Assembly: GCF_900233005.1 (NCBI RefSeq)
Contig: NZ_LT960611.1
Span: forward strand, 3,472,001 to 3,536,000
From: Vibrio tapetis subsp. tapetis
Lineage (GTDB): Bacteria > Pseudomonadota > Gammaproteobacteria > Enterobacterales > Vibrionaceae
DNA length: 64,000 bases
Reading direction: 5' to 3'
Shown here: piece after piece, positions 23,741 to 32,877 of the stretch
Layout: each line of letters starts with the position of its first letter
Position numbering within the stretch: the first letter of the stretch is position 1
The notes under the pieces: generated by a model
The model's database searches: none
Told to the model about the DNA's origin: nothing
Seen by the model: the letters and a program-made list of their open reading frames with translations, nothing else
Position numbers and translations under genes: made by a program

Positions 23741-24398
23741 AACCGGCCCCTCTGACGGTATGGAGTAAGTTTGGGCAACCGGCGTCTTCGAGTTTGCGTC
23801 TAAGGTTGGCGACATGAACATCAATCACATTGGTTTTTGGATCGAAATGGTAACTCCAGATGTTTTCAAATAATCTCATGCGAGAGACGACTTGTTCGCT
23901 GTGCTCTACGAAGTACTGAATTAGTTTAAATTCTTTTGGCTGTAAGCTGACTTCTTGTTGATGGCATGTGACGCGATGAGCGCGTAAATCGATTTCTAAG
24001 CAGTCGTATCGGAGTTGGCTTTGGCTAGGGGCGTGCCAGTTACTGCGGTTGATTATGATGTCTACTCGAGCAATAAGCTCCGCTAACGCAAATGGCTTGA
24101 TCAAATAATCGTCACTGCCAGCTTGTAAGCCATCGACTCTATCGGCAACACTATCCATGGCGCTCAATATTAAGACAGGCAGTTTTGCTTCTGTCGCTCT
24201 AATTGCAGACAGCACTTGCATACCATTAAGGTAAGGCAACATTCTATCCAAGATGACCAGTTGATACTCACTACTCAGTGCCATCATCAAGCCTTTTTTA
24301 CCGTCTTCGGCCTGATCAACGGTATAACCATGTTCTTGTAAGCCTTTACTGACAAATTCACGCGTTGTTGCATCGTCTTCGATGATGAGTATTTTCAT
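23724..24398 (-). CDS. OmpR-family response regulator
   Basis: A 224-residue regulator. The receiver domain has the acidic pair Asp8/Asp9, phosphoacceptor Asp51 in LVILDRMLP, the Thr/Ser switch in LILSAMD and Lys in LIKPF. It is followed by a winged-helix OmpR domain ending in VRGAGYVLRR. Start is the ATG at 24398, with AGGGGT upstream; the open frame extends 51 codons farther without support. The gene overlaps its kinase, so the two are one operon. Targets are not evident; neighbouring nagE and ilvY are not obvious clients. Confidence 0.93.
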   Translation of the reverse strand: MKILIIEDDATTREFVSKGLQEHGYTVDQAEDGKKGLMMALSSEYQLVILDRMLPYLNGMQVLSAIRATEAKLPVLILSAMDSVADRVDGLQAGSDDYLIKPFALAELIARVDIIINRSNWHAPSQSQLRYDCLEIDLRAHRVTCHQQEVSLQPKEFKLIQYFVEHSEQVVSRMRLFENIWSYHFDPKTNVIDVHVANLRRKLEDAGCPNLLHTVRGAGYVLRR

Positions 24399-24621
24399 GG
24401 TAGACCCCTCTGTGTGGTGGATTATTTTAACGAAATGGAGACGTGAATTAACTGGAAAAAGATCGGCTCGCGTGACTAATGCGAGCCAACACGGCTTTTT
24501 CGGGGGATGAGCAGCCATGAATGTAGTTACAGGTATTGTTATGTTTGTCATGACTACTATGACTTGCTCTGCATTGAGGGCAGGTTATGGAAAGATTAAG
24601 TATTGTTAACCTTTGAAGCTG

Positions 24622-25509
24622 TTACGGGATGAATTTGTCTTCGGCTAATTCCCACAGCGCTTTGACTAATGGGTTGTTCATCTGTGCTTGCTGGCAGCAG
24701 ATACCCAACTTAAATGGTTTAATTGAACTGGTTTTAAGTCTGATTATTTTTTCTCTTACTGGGCTATTGTTTATCACCACATCAGGGGCGATGCCAACAC
24801 CACAGCCAAGAGCGACCATACTGACAATCGCTTCATGACCTGAAACTTGTGCATATATGTTTGGCTTGATCTTCATCGCTTTGAACCAAGTATTGGCTCT
24901 CTCTCTTGCCGTTCCGGATTCTGGAACAATAAAAGGAATATTCGCCCAATTAGGTGGATCTTGTTGCAGCTCTAAAGCAAAGGTATGAATACCGGCTGGT
25001 GCAATAACACTTAACGGGATGTCGCTGATGGTTTCAAAGGCCAAACGAGCGGGAAGTACATCCGGTTTGGCTGAAATGGCGATATCCGCTTCATCTTGTA
25101 AGACTCGCTCTATGGCTTGTGCGGGATCTCCGGTCGATAGTTTTAGTTCTATATTCGGATAGAGAACACGAAAGTCGCTCAATAATTCGGGTAAATGACT
25201 ATATGCCGCAGTTACGGAGCAGAAAAGTCGTAGTTCGCCACATAATTCTTCTTCACGTCCAGATAAACTGGTTTGAAATTGTTGCCAGTCGCTGATCATA
25301 TTGAGTGCGATGGGCAGCAGTTTTTTACCTGCGGGCGTAAGGTCAACACTTCGGTTATCTCTTACTAGAAGATTTTGCCCTATTTCATGTTCAAGTTTTT
25401 GAATTTGACGACTTAGAGCCGAAGGACTGATGTGCATTGCTGACGCCGTTTTACTGAAATTTCGGCTGCTGCATAAATGTGTAAAAAGCTGTAATGATTT
25501 TATATTCAT
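24622..25509 (-). CDS. ilvY: LysR-type activator IlvY
   Basis: A 295-residue LysR regulator with the N-terminal HTH (SLQLFTHLCSSRNFSKTASAMHISPSALSRQIQKLE) and an effector domain. Its position divergent from ilvC, with a 138-base shared intergenic region, identifies IlvY, which activates ilvC when acetolactate or acetohydroxybutyrate is present. I use the ATG at 25509 (MNIKSLQLF), the start matching family length; the frame runs 21 codons further upstream. Confidence 0.95.
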   Translation of the reverse strand: MNIKSLQLFTHLCSSRNFSKTASAMHISPSALSRQIQKLEHEIGQNLLVRDNRSVDLTPAGKKLLPIALNMISDWQQFQTSLSGREEELCGELRLFCSVTAAYSHLPELLSDFRVLYPNIELKLSTGDPAQAIERVLQDEADIAISAKPDVLPARLAFETISDIPLSVIAPAGIHTFALELQQDPPNWANIPFIVPESGTARERANTWFKAMKIKPNIYAQVSGHEAIVSMVALGCGVGIAPDVVINNSPVREKIIRLKTSSIKPFKLGICCQQAQMNNPLVKALWELAEDKFIP

Positions 25510-25647
25510 GATGTTAGTCTGCTGTGTTGCAAATAACGCAATTACTAATTGTGAATATATCACTTTTCGCAAGCTTACGCCTGAATTAGTATGTGGTTAT
25601 ACGGTTTGAAACAACCGACCAACGGAAGAATACTCAAGGAATTAAAA

Positions 25648-27132
25648 ATGGCTAACTACTTCAATACTTTAAATTTACGTGAGCAACTAGACCAATTAGG
25701 CCGTTGTCGCTTTATGGACCGTGAAGAATTTGCAACAGAAGCAGATTACCTGAAAGGTAAGAAAGTGGTTATCGTTGGTTGTGGTGCGCAAGGCCTTAAC
25801 CAAGGCTTGAACATGCGTGATTCTGGCTTAGATGTATCGTATGCACTTCGCCAAGCAGCAATTGATGAGCAACGTCAATCGTTTAAAAACGCACAAGAAA
25901 ATGGTTTTGAAGTAGGCAGCTACGAAACTCTAATCCCACAAGCGGATCTAGTCGTTAACTTAACGCCTGACAAACAACACACTAACGTTGTTGAAACGGT
26001 AATGCCATTGATGAAGCAAGGTGCTGCTCTGGGTTATTCTCATGGTTTCAACGTTGTTGAAGAAGGCATGCAAATCCGCTCTGACTTAACCGTTGTCATG
26101 GTTGCACCTAAGTGCCCAGGTACTGAAGTTCGTGAAGAGTACAAGCGTGGCTTTGGTGTTCCAACACTGATTGCGGTTCACCCAGAAAACGATCCACAAG
26201 GTGAAGGTTGGGATATCGCAAAAGCTTGGGCGGCAGGTACAGGTGGTCACCGTGCGGGTTGTCTTGAGTCTTCTTTTGTTGCTGAAGTTAAATCAGACCT
26301 AATGGGTGAGCAAACTATCCTATGTGGCATGCTTCAAGCGGGTTCTATCGTATGTTATGAGAAGATGATTGCTGACGGCATCGATGCTGGCTACGCGGGT
26401 AAACTTCTTCAGTTCGGTTGGGAAACCATCACTGAAGCACTGAAGTTCGGTGGCATCACTCACATGATGGACCGTCTATCTAATCCTGCGAAAGTGAAAG
26501 CGTTTGACCTTTCTGAAGAGTTAAAAGACTTAATGCGTCCGCTTTACAATAAGCACATGGACGACATCATCCAAGGTGAGTTCTCAAGCACTATGATGGC
26601 TGATTGGGCTAATGATGACGTGAATCTGCTAGGTTGGCGTGAAGAGACAGGCGAAACAGCATTTGAAAACTACCCAAGCACAGACGCTGAAATTTCAGAG
26701 CAAGAGTACTTTGATAATGGCATCCTAATGGTTGCGATGGTTCGTGCGGGTGTTGAATTGGCATTTGAGGCAATGACGGCATCAGGCATTGTTGACGAGT
26801 CAGCTTACTACGAGTCTTTGCACGAGCTGCCATTGATTGCAAATACGGTTGCACGTAAGCGTCTATACGAGATGAACGTAGTAATTTCTGATACTGCTGA
26901 GTACGGTAACTACCTGTTTGCTAACGTAGCAACACCACTACTGCGTGAGAAATTCATGCCATCAGTGAATACTGACGTGATTGGTAAAGGTTTGGGCGAG
27001 TCGTCTAACTACGTAGATAACGCGAAACTGATTCAAGTGAACGACGTTATTCGCAATCATCCTGTTGAATACATCGGTGAAGAGCTACGCGGTTACATGA
27101 CTGACATGCAACGTATCGCCGTTGGTGGTTAA
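25648..27132 (+). CDS. ilvC: ketol-acid reductoisomerase (class II)
   Basis: IlvC performs the Mg2+/NADPH-dependent isomeroreduction of acetolactate and acetohydroxybutyrate in branched-chain amino acid synthesis. From the ATG at 25648 (AAGGA 7 bases upstream) it has 494 residues, the long enterobacterial class II form with a duplicated C-terminal knotted domain. Rossmann glycines are in [16 protein letters not shown] (about 37-52), and metal-binding acidic residues lie in [13 protein letters not shown] strong terminator follows. Regulation by divergent IlvY is expected. Confidence 0.98.
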   Translation: MANYFNTLNLREQLDQLGRCRFMDREEFATEADYLKGKKVVIVGCGAQGLNQGLNMRDSGLDVSYALRQAAIDEQRQSFKNAQENGFEVGSYETLIPQADLVVNLTPDKQHTNVVETVMPLMKQGAALGYSHGFNVVEEGMQIRSDLTVVMVAPKCPGTEVREEYKRGFGVPTLIAVHPENDPQGEGWDIAKAWAAGTGGHRAGCLESSFVAEVKSDLMGEQTILCGMLQAGSIVCYEKMIADGIDAGYAGKLLQFGWETITEALKFGGITHMMDRLSNPAKVKAFDLSEELKDLMRPLYNKHMDDIIQGEFSSTMMADWANDDVNLLGWREETGETAFENYPSTDAEISEQEYFDNGILMVAMVRAGVELAFEAMTASGIVDESAYYESLHELPLIANTVARKRLYEMNVVISDTAEYGNYLFANVATPLLREKFMPSVNTDVIGKGLGESSNYVDNAKLIQVNDVIRNHPVEYIGEELRGYMTDMQRIAVGG

Positions 27133-27148
27133 GTTCTACCAGTAGATT

Positions 27149-27189
27149 AAAAAAACCCGGCTAATTGAGTAAATTAGCCGGGTTTTTTA
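27149..27189 (+). terminator. intrinsic terminator after ilvC
   Basis: AACCCGGCTAATT pairs with AATTAGCCGGGTT around a short loop, with flanking A and T runs. Usable in both directions. Confidence 0.92.
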
Positions 27190-27263
27190 GTATCTGAAAT
27201 AGTGAATAGCAATACGTTATGATCATCAATTCTTGATTGTGTTAAACATAAGCTATTGAACAA

Positions 27264-27660
27264 TAAGAAAAGCCCCGATACTTGCGTATCGGGGCTATAG
27301 TCTTACTCGCAGCAATCCGGCTACTAAAGATGCTCCATGCATCAAATCCTTGATAGTTGCCAAATCCTTTAGCTTATTCCGTTCTTCGCTATCCTAGCGG
27401 TGTCCTAGTCTTCCTGACAACTAACTATCCTAGTTAGTTCACTTCACTTGGTCCGTGAGCGGTGTCCTTTACATCATCCTGATGTTTGTTCCATGCCTCA
27501 TCCAGAGGTGTCCATTTCAATCCTTTGTCGCTACCATCCTAGTAACGATTGAATCCATTCATTTCCACTTCCATGAGATTGTTCATCCTGAGCAATCTTT
27601 CTTCATCCTGAAGAGTCAAAAATCCGTTAACTTCCTAATCCATGTCGATGTCCTGTCGAC
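27264..27660 (-). ncRNA. csrB: CsrB-family regulatory sRNA
   Basis: Read on the minus strand, this roughly 397-nt stretch carries about 26 GGA triplets, many as AGGA or CAGGATGA in hairpin loops. That is the hallmark of CsrB RNAs, which sequester the translational regulator CsrA. It ends with an 11-bp hairpin (AGCCCCGATAC pairing with GTATCGGGGCT, 27271-27296) followed by a U-rich tail. A -10 TAATAT (27673-27668) places the 5' end near the GTCGAC at 27660. Vibrios have several such RNAs, so this may be CsrB, C or D. The 75-codon open frame here is a shadow. Confidence 0.93.
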
Positions 27661-27818
27661 AAGGAAGATATTACGCTGATCCGGATTTATCACAATGCAG
27701 TTTAAGTAAAAAAAGAACCGTGCATACGTCACATTGTATATTTATCTATTTAAAAACAGTAGCTTGAGATTGTTGAGGTGTGTATCGCTACAAAGAAAAG
27801 CGCTGTGGCTTACACCTT

Positions 27819-27836
27819 TGTGAGATATCTCTTACA
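27819..27836. promoter_or_regulatory. GacA/VarA-type binding site upstream of csrB
   Basis: TGTGAG-N6-CTTACA fits the GacA (VarA in Vibrio) consensus TGTAAG-N6-CTTACA with one mismatch. It lies about 160-177 bases upstream of the inferred csrB start, the usual distance for the activator site of Csr sRNAs. It sits just after the 3' end of the LysE-family gene. Confidence 0.82.
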
Positions 27837-27865
27837 AAGCCAGTATCTAAAGGCTCAGAGTGCGT

Positions 27866-28501
27866 TTATGACGTGAAAACGGAAGCCAGTATTCCGCCGC
27901 CAATAAGGCAAAAAACCACACCACATAGGCCATCTATATAAATAGCAGCTTGCATCATTTTCTTTTGTAATCGAGCAGTAGAGAGCAACCACGCCAATGC
28001 GCTAAACCATGCGAAAGAAAGTGAAAACAAGATCAATAAAGCGAAGAACTTGCCTGTTAACGACATGCCAGCAGGAACTAAGCTCGACATTAAGCTGACA
28101 AAGAAGACGACGGCTTTCGGGTTGAGGATATTGGTGGTGAAACCTCGTAAAAATGCCTGGCGTTTGTTCTTGAGTAACTTCTGAGGTTGTTCGAGAGGGT
28201 TACTTCGCTGTTGCCTCAAAGACCGCAGTGCGCCAATACCTAAATAGAGTAAGTAACTGCCGCCAATCAGTTGTAGGGCAGCAAAGAGGGTTGGATGTTG
28301 GTGAACAATATAGCTTACCCCAGTTAGGCTTAGCAGTGAGTGCAATAAAATACCAACAGACAATCCAGCAGCAATGGCAATCCCTGTTGAGCGGCCGTGA
28401 CGACTAGCATTTTGTACCACTAAAGCAACATCAGGTCCTGGGCTCATAAGAGCAATAAAGTGAACACTGGCTAAAGTAGCCAAGATGGCGAATTCATTCA
28501 T
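27866..28501 (-). CDS. LysE/RhtB-family amino-acid exporter
   Basis: Inner-membrane exporter of 211 residues with about six hydrophobic helices. Family marks are LMSPGPDVALVVQNASRHGR at 19-38 and the FTTNILNPKAVVFFVS segment near 120-135. Related proteins export homoserine, threonine, leucine or arginine; the substrate cannot be read from sequence. An AraC regulator lies upstream on the same strand and may control it. Confidence 0.92.
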   Translation of the reverse strand: MNEFAILATLASVHFIALMSPGPDVALVVQNASRHGRSTGIAIAAGLSVGILLHSLLSLTGVSYIVHQHPTLFAALQLIGGSYLLYLGIGALRSLRQQRSNPLEQPQKLLKNKRQAFLRGFTTNILNPKAVVFFVSLMSSLVPAGMSLTGKFFALLILFSLSFAWFSALAWLLSTARLQKKMMQAAIYIDGLCGVVFCLIGGGILASVFTS

Positions 28502-28607
28502 GTAATTTCCAAAGGATTAAACGATAAGGCAGCAGTGTGCCAAGGTCGGCTAAGCTTTGCTTGTAAATTTATGACACTCATACTTTTGGAGGTAGGTGAG
28601 CGGGGGA

Positions 28608-29399
28608 TTAGACTTGGGAAGGGGTAATACCATAACAAGTCTTAAATGCTCTAACAAAATGAGCTTGGTCATAAAACCCGACTAACATAGCCACATCGGT
28701 ACTGCTTCTTCCTTGTAATAATAAACTGAGCGCTTCTTCCATTCTAAGGCGGCTCAGCCAAGCGTAAGGAGGCATTGCCATCTTACTTTTAAACTGGCGT
28801 TGAAATTGTGAAGGGCTTAATTGGCACAAAGACGCTAGCTCATTTAATCGAATAGGCTGATCTAAATTTGCCATGATGTAATCACGTAAAGACTCTATCG
28901 ATTGGCTGCCTAATGAAACGGATTGTTTTATTTTACTGTTTGCGTATCGATCTACGATCATTTCGAAACAATCTAAAGGCAGGCAGTCTTGAGTTAATTG
29001 GCTGTATTGACTACTAATCATTTGACCATGAAGAAAGTTCAAGCGAGTAAATAGCTCTGAGTCATCAATGATCAGTTGTTGAAAATCAGGAATAGTCTGG
29101 ATAGACGGTTGATCTAGATAGTCGTTAAACCACTGAGGATCGATGCTAAATACTTTGGTTTCATAACCTTCGTCGAGTTTTGTTTGCCCGTCGTGCAACT
29201 CGTCAGGAGGCATAATAACAAATTGACCAGCATTAGCATGATGCTGACTTCCCTTGAAGATAAAATCTTGGCTGCCTTTTGTTATCAGGCCGATATGCAC
29301 ATCAAGATGATAATGGCGATGGAAAGCAAACTCATGGTAATGAGCTTCAATGAGTTGGATGCCATCGTATTGGCTTTGAAAGAACCGAACGTTTTCCAC
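28608..29399 (-). CDS. AraC-family regulator with N-terminal cupin
   Basis: A 263-residue regulator. The N-terminal cupin-like effector domain (His-rich HRHYHLDVHIGLITKG near 27-42, PPDELHDG near 64-71) is followed by a C-terminal AraC double HTH from about residue 165, with LAS(L)CQLSPSQFQRQFK and DVAMLVGFYDQAHFVRAFK. This layout is common in regulators placed beside LysE-type or EamA exporters, and both are present here (27866-28501 and 29482-30378). Target and effector are not known. Confidence 0.92.
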   Translation of the reverse strand: MENVRFFQSQYDGIQLIEAHYHEFAFHRHYHLDVHIGLITKGSQDFIFKGSQHHANAGQFVIMPPDELHDGQTKLDEGYETKVFSIDPQWFNDYLDQPSIQTIPDFQQLIIDDSELFTRLNFLHGQMISSQYSQLTQDCLPLDCFEMIVDRYANSKIKQSVSLGSQSIESLRDYIMANLDQPIRLNELASLCQLSPSQFQRQFKSKMAMPPYAWLSRLRMEEALSLLLQGRSSTDVAMLVGFYDQAHFVRAFKTCYGITPSQV

Positions 29400-29481
29400 A
29401 AAAATACACGACTAAAAAAAGGTTATGCTGACTACAACATAACCATTCTGGAAGGTCTTGTAAAAAAATGACAGTAGAGAA

Positions 29482-30378
29482 TTAACGGTTTTTCTTACGG
29501 CTATTACGAATACCATCAAAACTAAAGACCACTAGAGCGCCCCAAATAAACGCAAAAGTAACCGCTTTGTCAGCCGTGAAGTTCTCACCGTATACAATAA
29601 CAGCCAGCAAGAACATCAGGCTTGGGCCTATGTATTGGAAGAACCCTAAAGTAGATAACTTCAAACGAGTTGCTGCACCAGTAAAGCAAAGTAGTGGCAC
29701 GGTTGTGATGACACCAGCCGCCAATAGTAATGAATTCAGCTGCATTGAATTTACAGATAGATCGGACGTGGGTGTATCGGCAATAAAGCCAAGAAATATA
29801 GCGGCAACAGGAAGTAGGACTAGAGTTTCAATGAATAGTCCAGTTTGAGCATCCAAGTTAACTTTTTTACGCAATAGTCCGTAGAGACCAAAGCTGCATG
29901 CCAAGGCAATAGCGACGACAGGAACAGAACCAAACACAAATAATTGAACAAGCACACCAGTGGCAGCGAGTGCGACAGCAAACCACTGTAATTTCCTTAG
30001 CCTTTCGCCGAGAAAAATCATCCCAAGCAAAACATTGAGTAGTGGGTTGATGTAATAACCTAAACTGGCATCTAACATGTGATTGGCATTGACCGCCCAG
30101 ATGAAAATAAGCCAATTGCTACCAACTAAAAGGCTAGTGCAGATCAGAATAAGCATTTTCTTTTTATCTGCCATTGTCTTGGCGACAGAGCGCCAACGGC
30201 GACCAAGAAAAAGTAAGCCCGACAAAAAGACAAAAGACCAGATAACCCTATGGCTTAAAATTTCTAACGCACTGACACCTTCTAGGGCTTTAAAATAAAT
30301 AGGGGCGATCCCCCACATGGTGTAGGCCAAGATTGCTAGAATTACGCCTTTTTGTGCTTGTTGTTGCTCGTCTGTCAT
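29482..30378 (-). CDS. rarD: RarD/EamA-family transporter
   Basis: A 298-residue inner-membrane protein with ten predicted helices made of two EamA halves. The N-terminal GVILAILAYTMWGIAPIYFK and the EILSHRVIWS segment are characteristic of RarD. It is probably an exporter of a small metabolite; the historical chloramphenicol-sensitivity link is weak. It is read divergently from recQ, with 169 bases between the two starts. Confidence 0.92.
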   Translation of the reverse strand: MTDEQQQAQKGVILAILAYTMWGIAPIYFKALEGVSALEILSHRVIWSFVFLSGLLFLGRRWRSVAKTMADKKKMLILICTSLLVGSNWLIFIWAVNANHMLDASLGYYINPLLNVLLGMIFLGERLRKLQWFAVALAATGVLVQLFVFGSVPVVAIALACSFGLYGLLRKKVNLDAQTGLFIETLVLLPVAAIFLGFIADTPTSDLSVNSMQLNSLLLAAGVITTVPLLCFTGAATRLKLSTLGFFQYIGPSLMFLLAVIVYGENFTADKAVTFAFIWGALVVFSFDGIRNSRKKNR

Positions 30379-30547
30379 ATTAAAGATCGCTTATACGACA
30401 TCATGTCGCTTGGTTTATTGCATAAAGTGCGAGTATATCGGGCTACAAGCACTAGACCTAATAATTTGCGGTTTTATTCACCATCAAACCCCACTACAAT
30501 GTGACGCCTTGCCATCACCTGTTGGTAGAACCGCGAATAGGAACCTC

Positions 30548-32386
30548 ATGACGAACACTTTGTTAGCCGAACAACTCGATACACCACAGCCAGATGCCAA
30601 GCAGGTACTGAGTGAGGTATTTGGTTATCAAGAATTTCGTGTTGGTCAACAAGAGGTGATCGAAGCTGCAAACGCAAACCTAGATAGTGTGGTGATCATG
30701 CCGACTGGAGGCGGAAAGTCTCTTTGCTATCAGATCCCAGCTTTGATCAAAGAAGGTCTAACGCTCGTTATCTCTCCTTTGATTTCCTTAATGAAAGATC
30801 AAGTTGATCAGTTGAAAGTAAATGGTGTGGCTGCCGATTGCCTTAATTCTACTATGGATAGGGATGACGTGATCTCAGTGTATAACCGCATGAATGCGGG
30901 TACATTGAAATTGCTGTACGTTTCACCAGAACGAGCATTAACGCGTGACTTTTTAGATAGACTTGAAGATATAAAGTTAGCACTGATCGCTATTGATGAA
31001 GCGCATTGTATTTCTCAGTGGGGTCATGATTTTCGTCGCGAATATGCCGCTCTCGGAGAACTGAAGCAACGTTTTCCATACGCCCCAATGATGGCGTTAA
31101 CGGCCACCGCCGACGATGCAACTCGAAAAGACATCATTTCTCGCTTGCAGCTTGAAGAACCGCTTGAGTACTTGGGCAGCTTTGACCGCCCTAATATTCA
31201 ATACACCTTGGTAGAAAAGCATAAACCCGTTTCACAAGTGATTCGGTTTTTGGGTGACCAGCAAGGACAGTGCGGCATCATATATTGTGGAAGCCGCAAG
31301 AAAGTAGAGATGCTAACAGAAAAGCTATGCGCTAATCATATTCGAGCTGCGGGTTACCATGCTGGTATGGATCATGATGAGCGTGCTTATGTGCAGGAAG
31401 CGTTTCAGCGTGATGATATTCAAATAGTGGTCGCGACGGTTGCCTTCGGTATGGGGATTAACAAATCTAATGTGCGTTTTGTATTGCACTTTGATATCCC
31501 AAGAAACATTGAATCCTATTACCAAGAAACTGGAAGAGCGGGAAGAGACGGTTTACCAGCAGAAGCGGTAATGCTGTATGATCCTGCCGATATGGCGTGG
31601 TTGCGCCGTACGGTAGATGAGAAAGAAGACGGCCCGCAAAAACAAGTTGAAGCTCACAAATTAAATGCGATGAGTGCTTTTGCTGAAGCACAAACTTGCC
31701 GTCGTCAGGTATTGCTCAATTACTTTGGTGAGTACAGTGAAAAGCCATGCGGAAACTGCGATATATGCTTGGATCCACCGAAACATTTTGATGGAGTGGA
31801 AGCGGCGCAAAAAGCACTGTCATGCGTTTATCGCGTTGAGCAAAGCTTTGGTATGGGATACGTAGTCGAAGTTTTACGTGGGATGCAGAACATTCGTATT
31901 CGTGAAAACGGACACGATCAACTTACTACGTACGGCATAGGCCGCGAACACAGTCATGATTACTGGGTCAGTATTGTGCGTCAGCTTATCCATAAAGGGC
32001 TGCTGACTCAAAACATCACGCGTAACTCAACACTCCAATTAACACCAGAGTCTCGACCTGTTTTACGTGGAGAGTTGCCTTTGCAGTTAGCGGTTCCACG
32101 TTTAGATACGTCCGTTCGTAGTGCGAAAGCAGAGAAACTGATCAGTCGTCATTACGACAAAAAGCTGTTCGCCAAATTACGTAAATTACGTAAGTCGATT
32201 GCCGATGAAGACGGATTACCTCCATACGTGGTATTCAGTGATGCGACATTGATTGAAATGGCTGACATTTTACCAACTACGAATGGAGAAATGTTAGCGG
32301 TTAATGGCGTAGGGCAGCGTAAGTTAGATAAATATGCCGACGCTTTCCTTAATTTGATACAGGAGCACTTAACTGATCATGGCTAG
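30548..32386 (+). CDS. recQ: ATP-dependent DNA helicase RecQ
   Basis: A 3'-5' helicase of the RecF pathway and fork repair. The 612 residues include the Q-motif region (FGYQEFRVGQQEVI), Walker A MPTGGGKS, DEAH box AIDEAHCISQWGHDFR, motif VI QETGRAGRDG, a zinc-binding RecQ-C domain (C...CGNCDIC near 370-395), the RQC winged helix and a C-terminal HRDC domain. I use the ATG at 30548 (MTNTLLAEQ), with AGGA upstream; an in-frame extension has no support. The 3' end overlaps the DUF3630 gene by 8 bases. Confidence 0.98.
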   Translation: MTNTLLAEQLDTPQPDAKQVLSEVFGYQEFRVGQQEVIEAANANLDSVVIMPTGGGKSLCYQIPALIKEGLTLVISPLISLMKDQVDQLKVNGVAADCLNSTMDRDDVISVYNRMNAGTLKLLYVSPERALTRDFLDRLEDIKLALIAIDEAHCISQWGHDFRREYAALGELKQRFPYAPMMALTATADDATRKDIISRLQLEEPLEYLGSFDRPNIQYTLVEKHKPVSQVIRFLGDQQGQCGIIYCGSRKKVEMLTEKLCANHIRAAGYHAGMDHDERAYVQEAFQRDDIQIVVATVAFGMGINKSNVRFVLHFDIPRNIESYYQETGRAGRDGLPAEAVMLYDPADMAWLRRTVDEKEDGPQKQVEAHKLNAMSAFAEAQTCRRQVLLNYFGEYSEKPCGNCDICLDPPKHFDGVEAAQKALSCVYRVEQSFGMGYVVEVLRGMQNIRIRENGHDQLTTYGIGREHSHDYWVSIVRQLIHKGLLTQNITRNSTLQLTPESRPVLRGELPLQLAVPRLDTSVRSAKAEKLISRHYDKKLFAKLRKLRKSIADEDGLPPYVVFSDATLIEMADILPTTNGEMLAVNGVGQRKLDKYADAFLNLIQEHLTDHG

Positions 32387-32681
32387 TTTTGGTTTACAGC
32401 AGTACATATCAGAGAAAGGAATGTTGATTCTTCAAGCGCCATCATTTGATTTTGATAGCTTTCCACTGTTAGGGGAAACATTGGTCGATCTACTTTCGGC
32501 TTCTGTAGTAGAAAAGCAGACTGACGCCGATGTGCACTCTTGGCTTATTGATTTTGAAGGATGTCAGTTGTTCCTTCGAGCAGAGCATTACAGTGAGTGT
32601 ATGTGGCTTGAAGCTCTCGACGTCACTCGCAGTAGGGAAGAGTTGGATTATCTGGCTCAGCTTTTTGAGCGTGGCTTTTAA
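32379..32681 (+). CDS. DUF3630 family protein
   Basis: A 100-residue acidic protein, overlapping recQ by 8 bases and so translationally coupled. The sequence contains SWLIDFEGCQLFLRAEHYSECMWLEAL, which I associate with the DUF3630 family found after recQ in Vibrionaceae. Function is unknown. A link to RecQ is suggested only by the overlap. Confidence 0.8.
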   Translation: MASFGLQQYISEKGMLILQAPSFDFDSFPLLGETLVDLLSASVVEKQTDADVHSWLIDFEGCQLFLRAEHYSECMWLEALDVTRSREELDYLAQLFERGF

Positions 32682-32751
32682 GCCTAATTTGAATAGTTTA
32701 CAAAATAGTATAAAAAATTGGTTGACTAAACGTTTGCGTATTAGGAGGCCG

Positions 32752-32779
32752 TTGCTCGTTAAATTGATTAATGTATAAT
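32752..32779 (+). promoter_or_regulatory. candidate yhhQ promoter
   Basis: TTGCTC (32752-32757), 16-base spacer and a perfect TATAAT (32774-32779). It lies about 55 bases before the preQ1 aptamer, a fitting position for a short riboswitch leader. Confidence 0.65.
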
Positions 32780-32835
32780 CAGCCGCCGCTCCTTTGAGCA
32801 TTTATCGATCATTAATCAGAAGCATATTGCTTCAA

Positions 32836-32872
32836 TTTGGGTTCCCTCGCCCCCAAAACAAACCAAAAAGGT
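32836..32872 (+). promoter_or_regulatory. preQ1-I riboswitch in yhhQ leader
   Basis: Stem TTTGGG (32836-32841)/CCCAAA (32852-32857) encloses the loop TTCCCTCGCC, followed by an A-rich tail and AGG (32869-32871). The loop CCT can pair with that AGG to form the H-type pseudoknot of class I preQ1 aptamers. AGG is also the Shine-Dalgarno of yhhQ, 6 bases before its ATG, so ligand binding should block translation. preQ1-I aptamers of this GGGTTCCCTC form precede COG1738/yhhQ genes in gammaproteobacteria. Confidence 0.88.
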
Positions 32873-32877
32873 ACAAT

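Noticed and set aside
27301..27660. Repeated CATCCTG units as a CRISPR array or simple repeat
   Set aside because: The units are short, irregularly spaced and imperfect; read on the other strand they are CsrA-binding AGGA motifs ending in a terminator.
27455..27679. 75-codon open frame on the + strand
   Set aside because: It is antisense to the csrB sRNA; its Cys/Ser/Phe-rich composition comes from the TCC (GGA complement) repeats.
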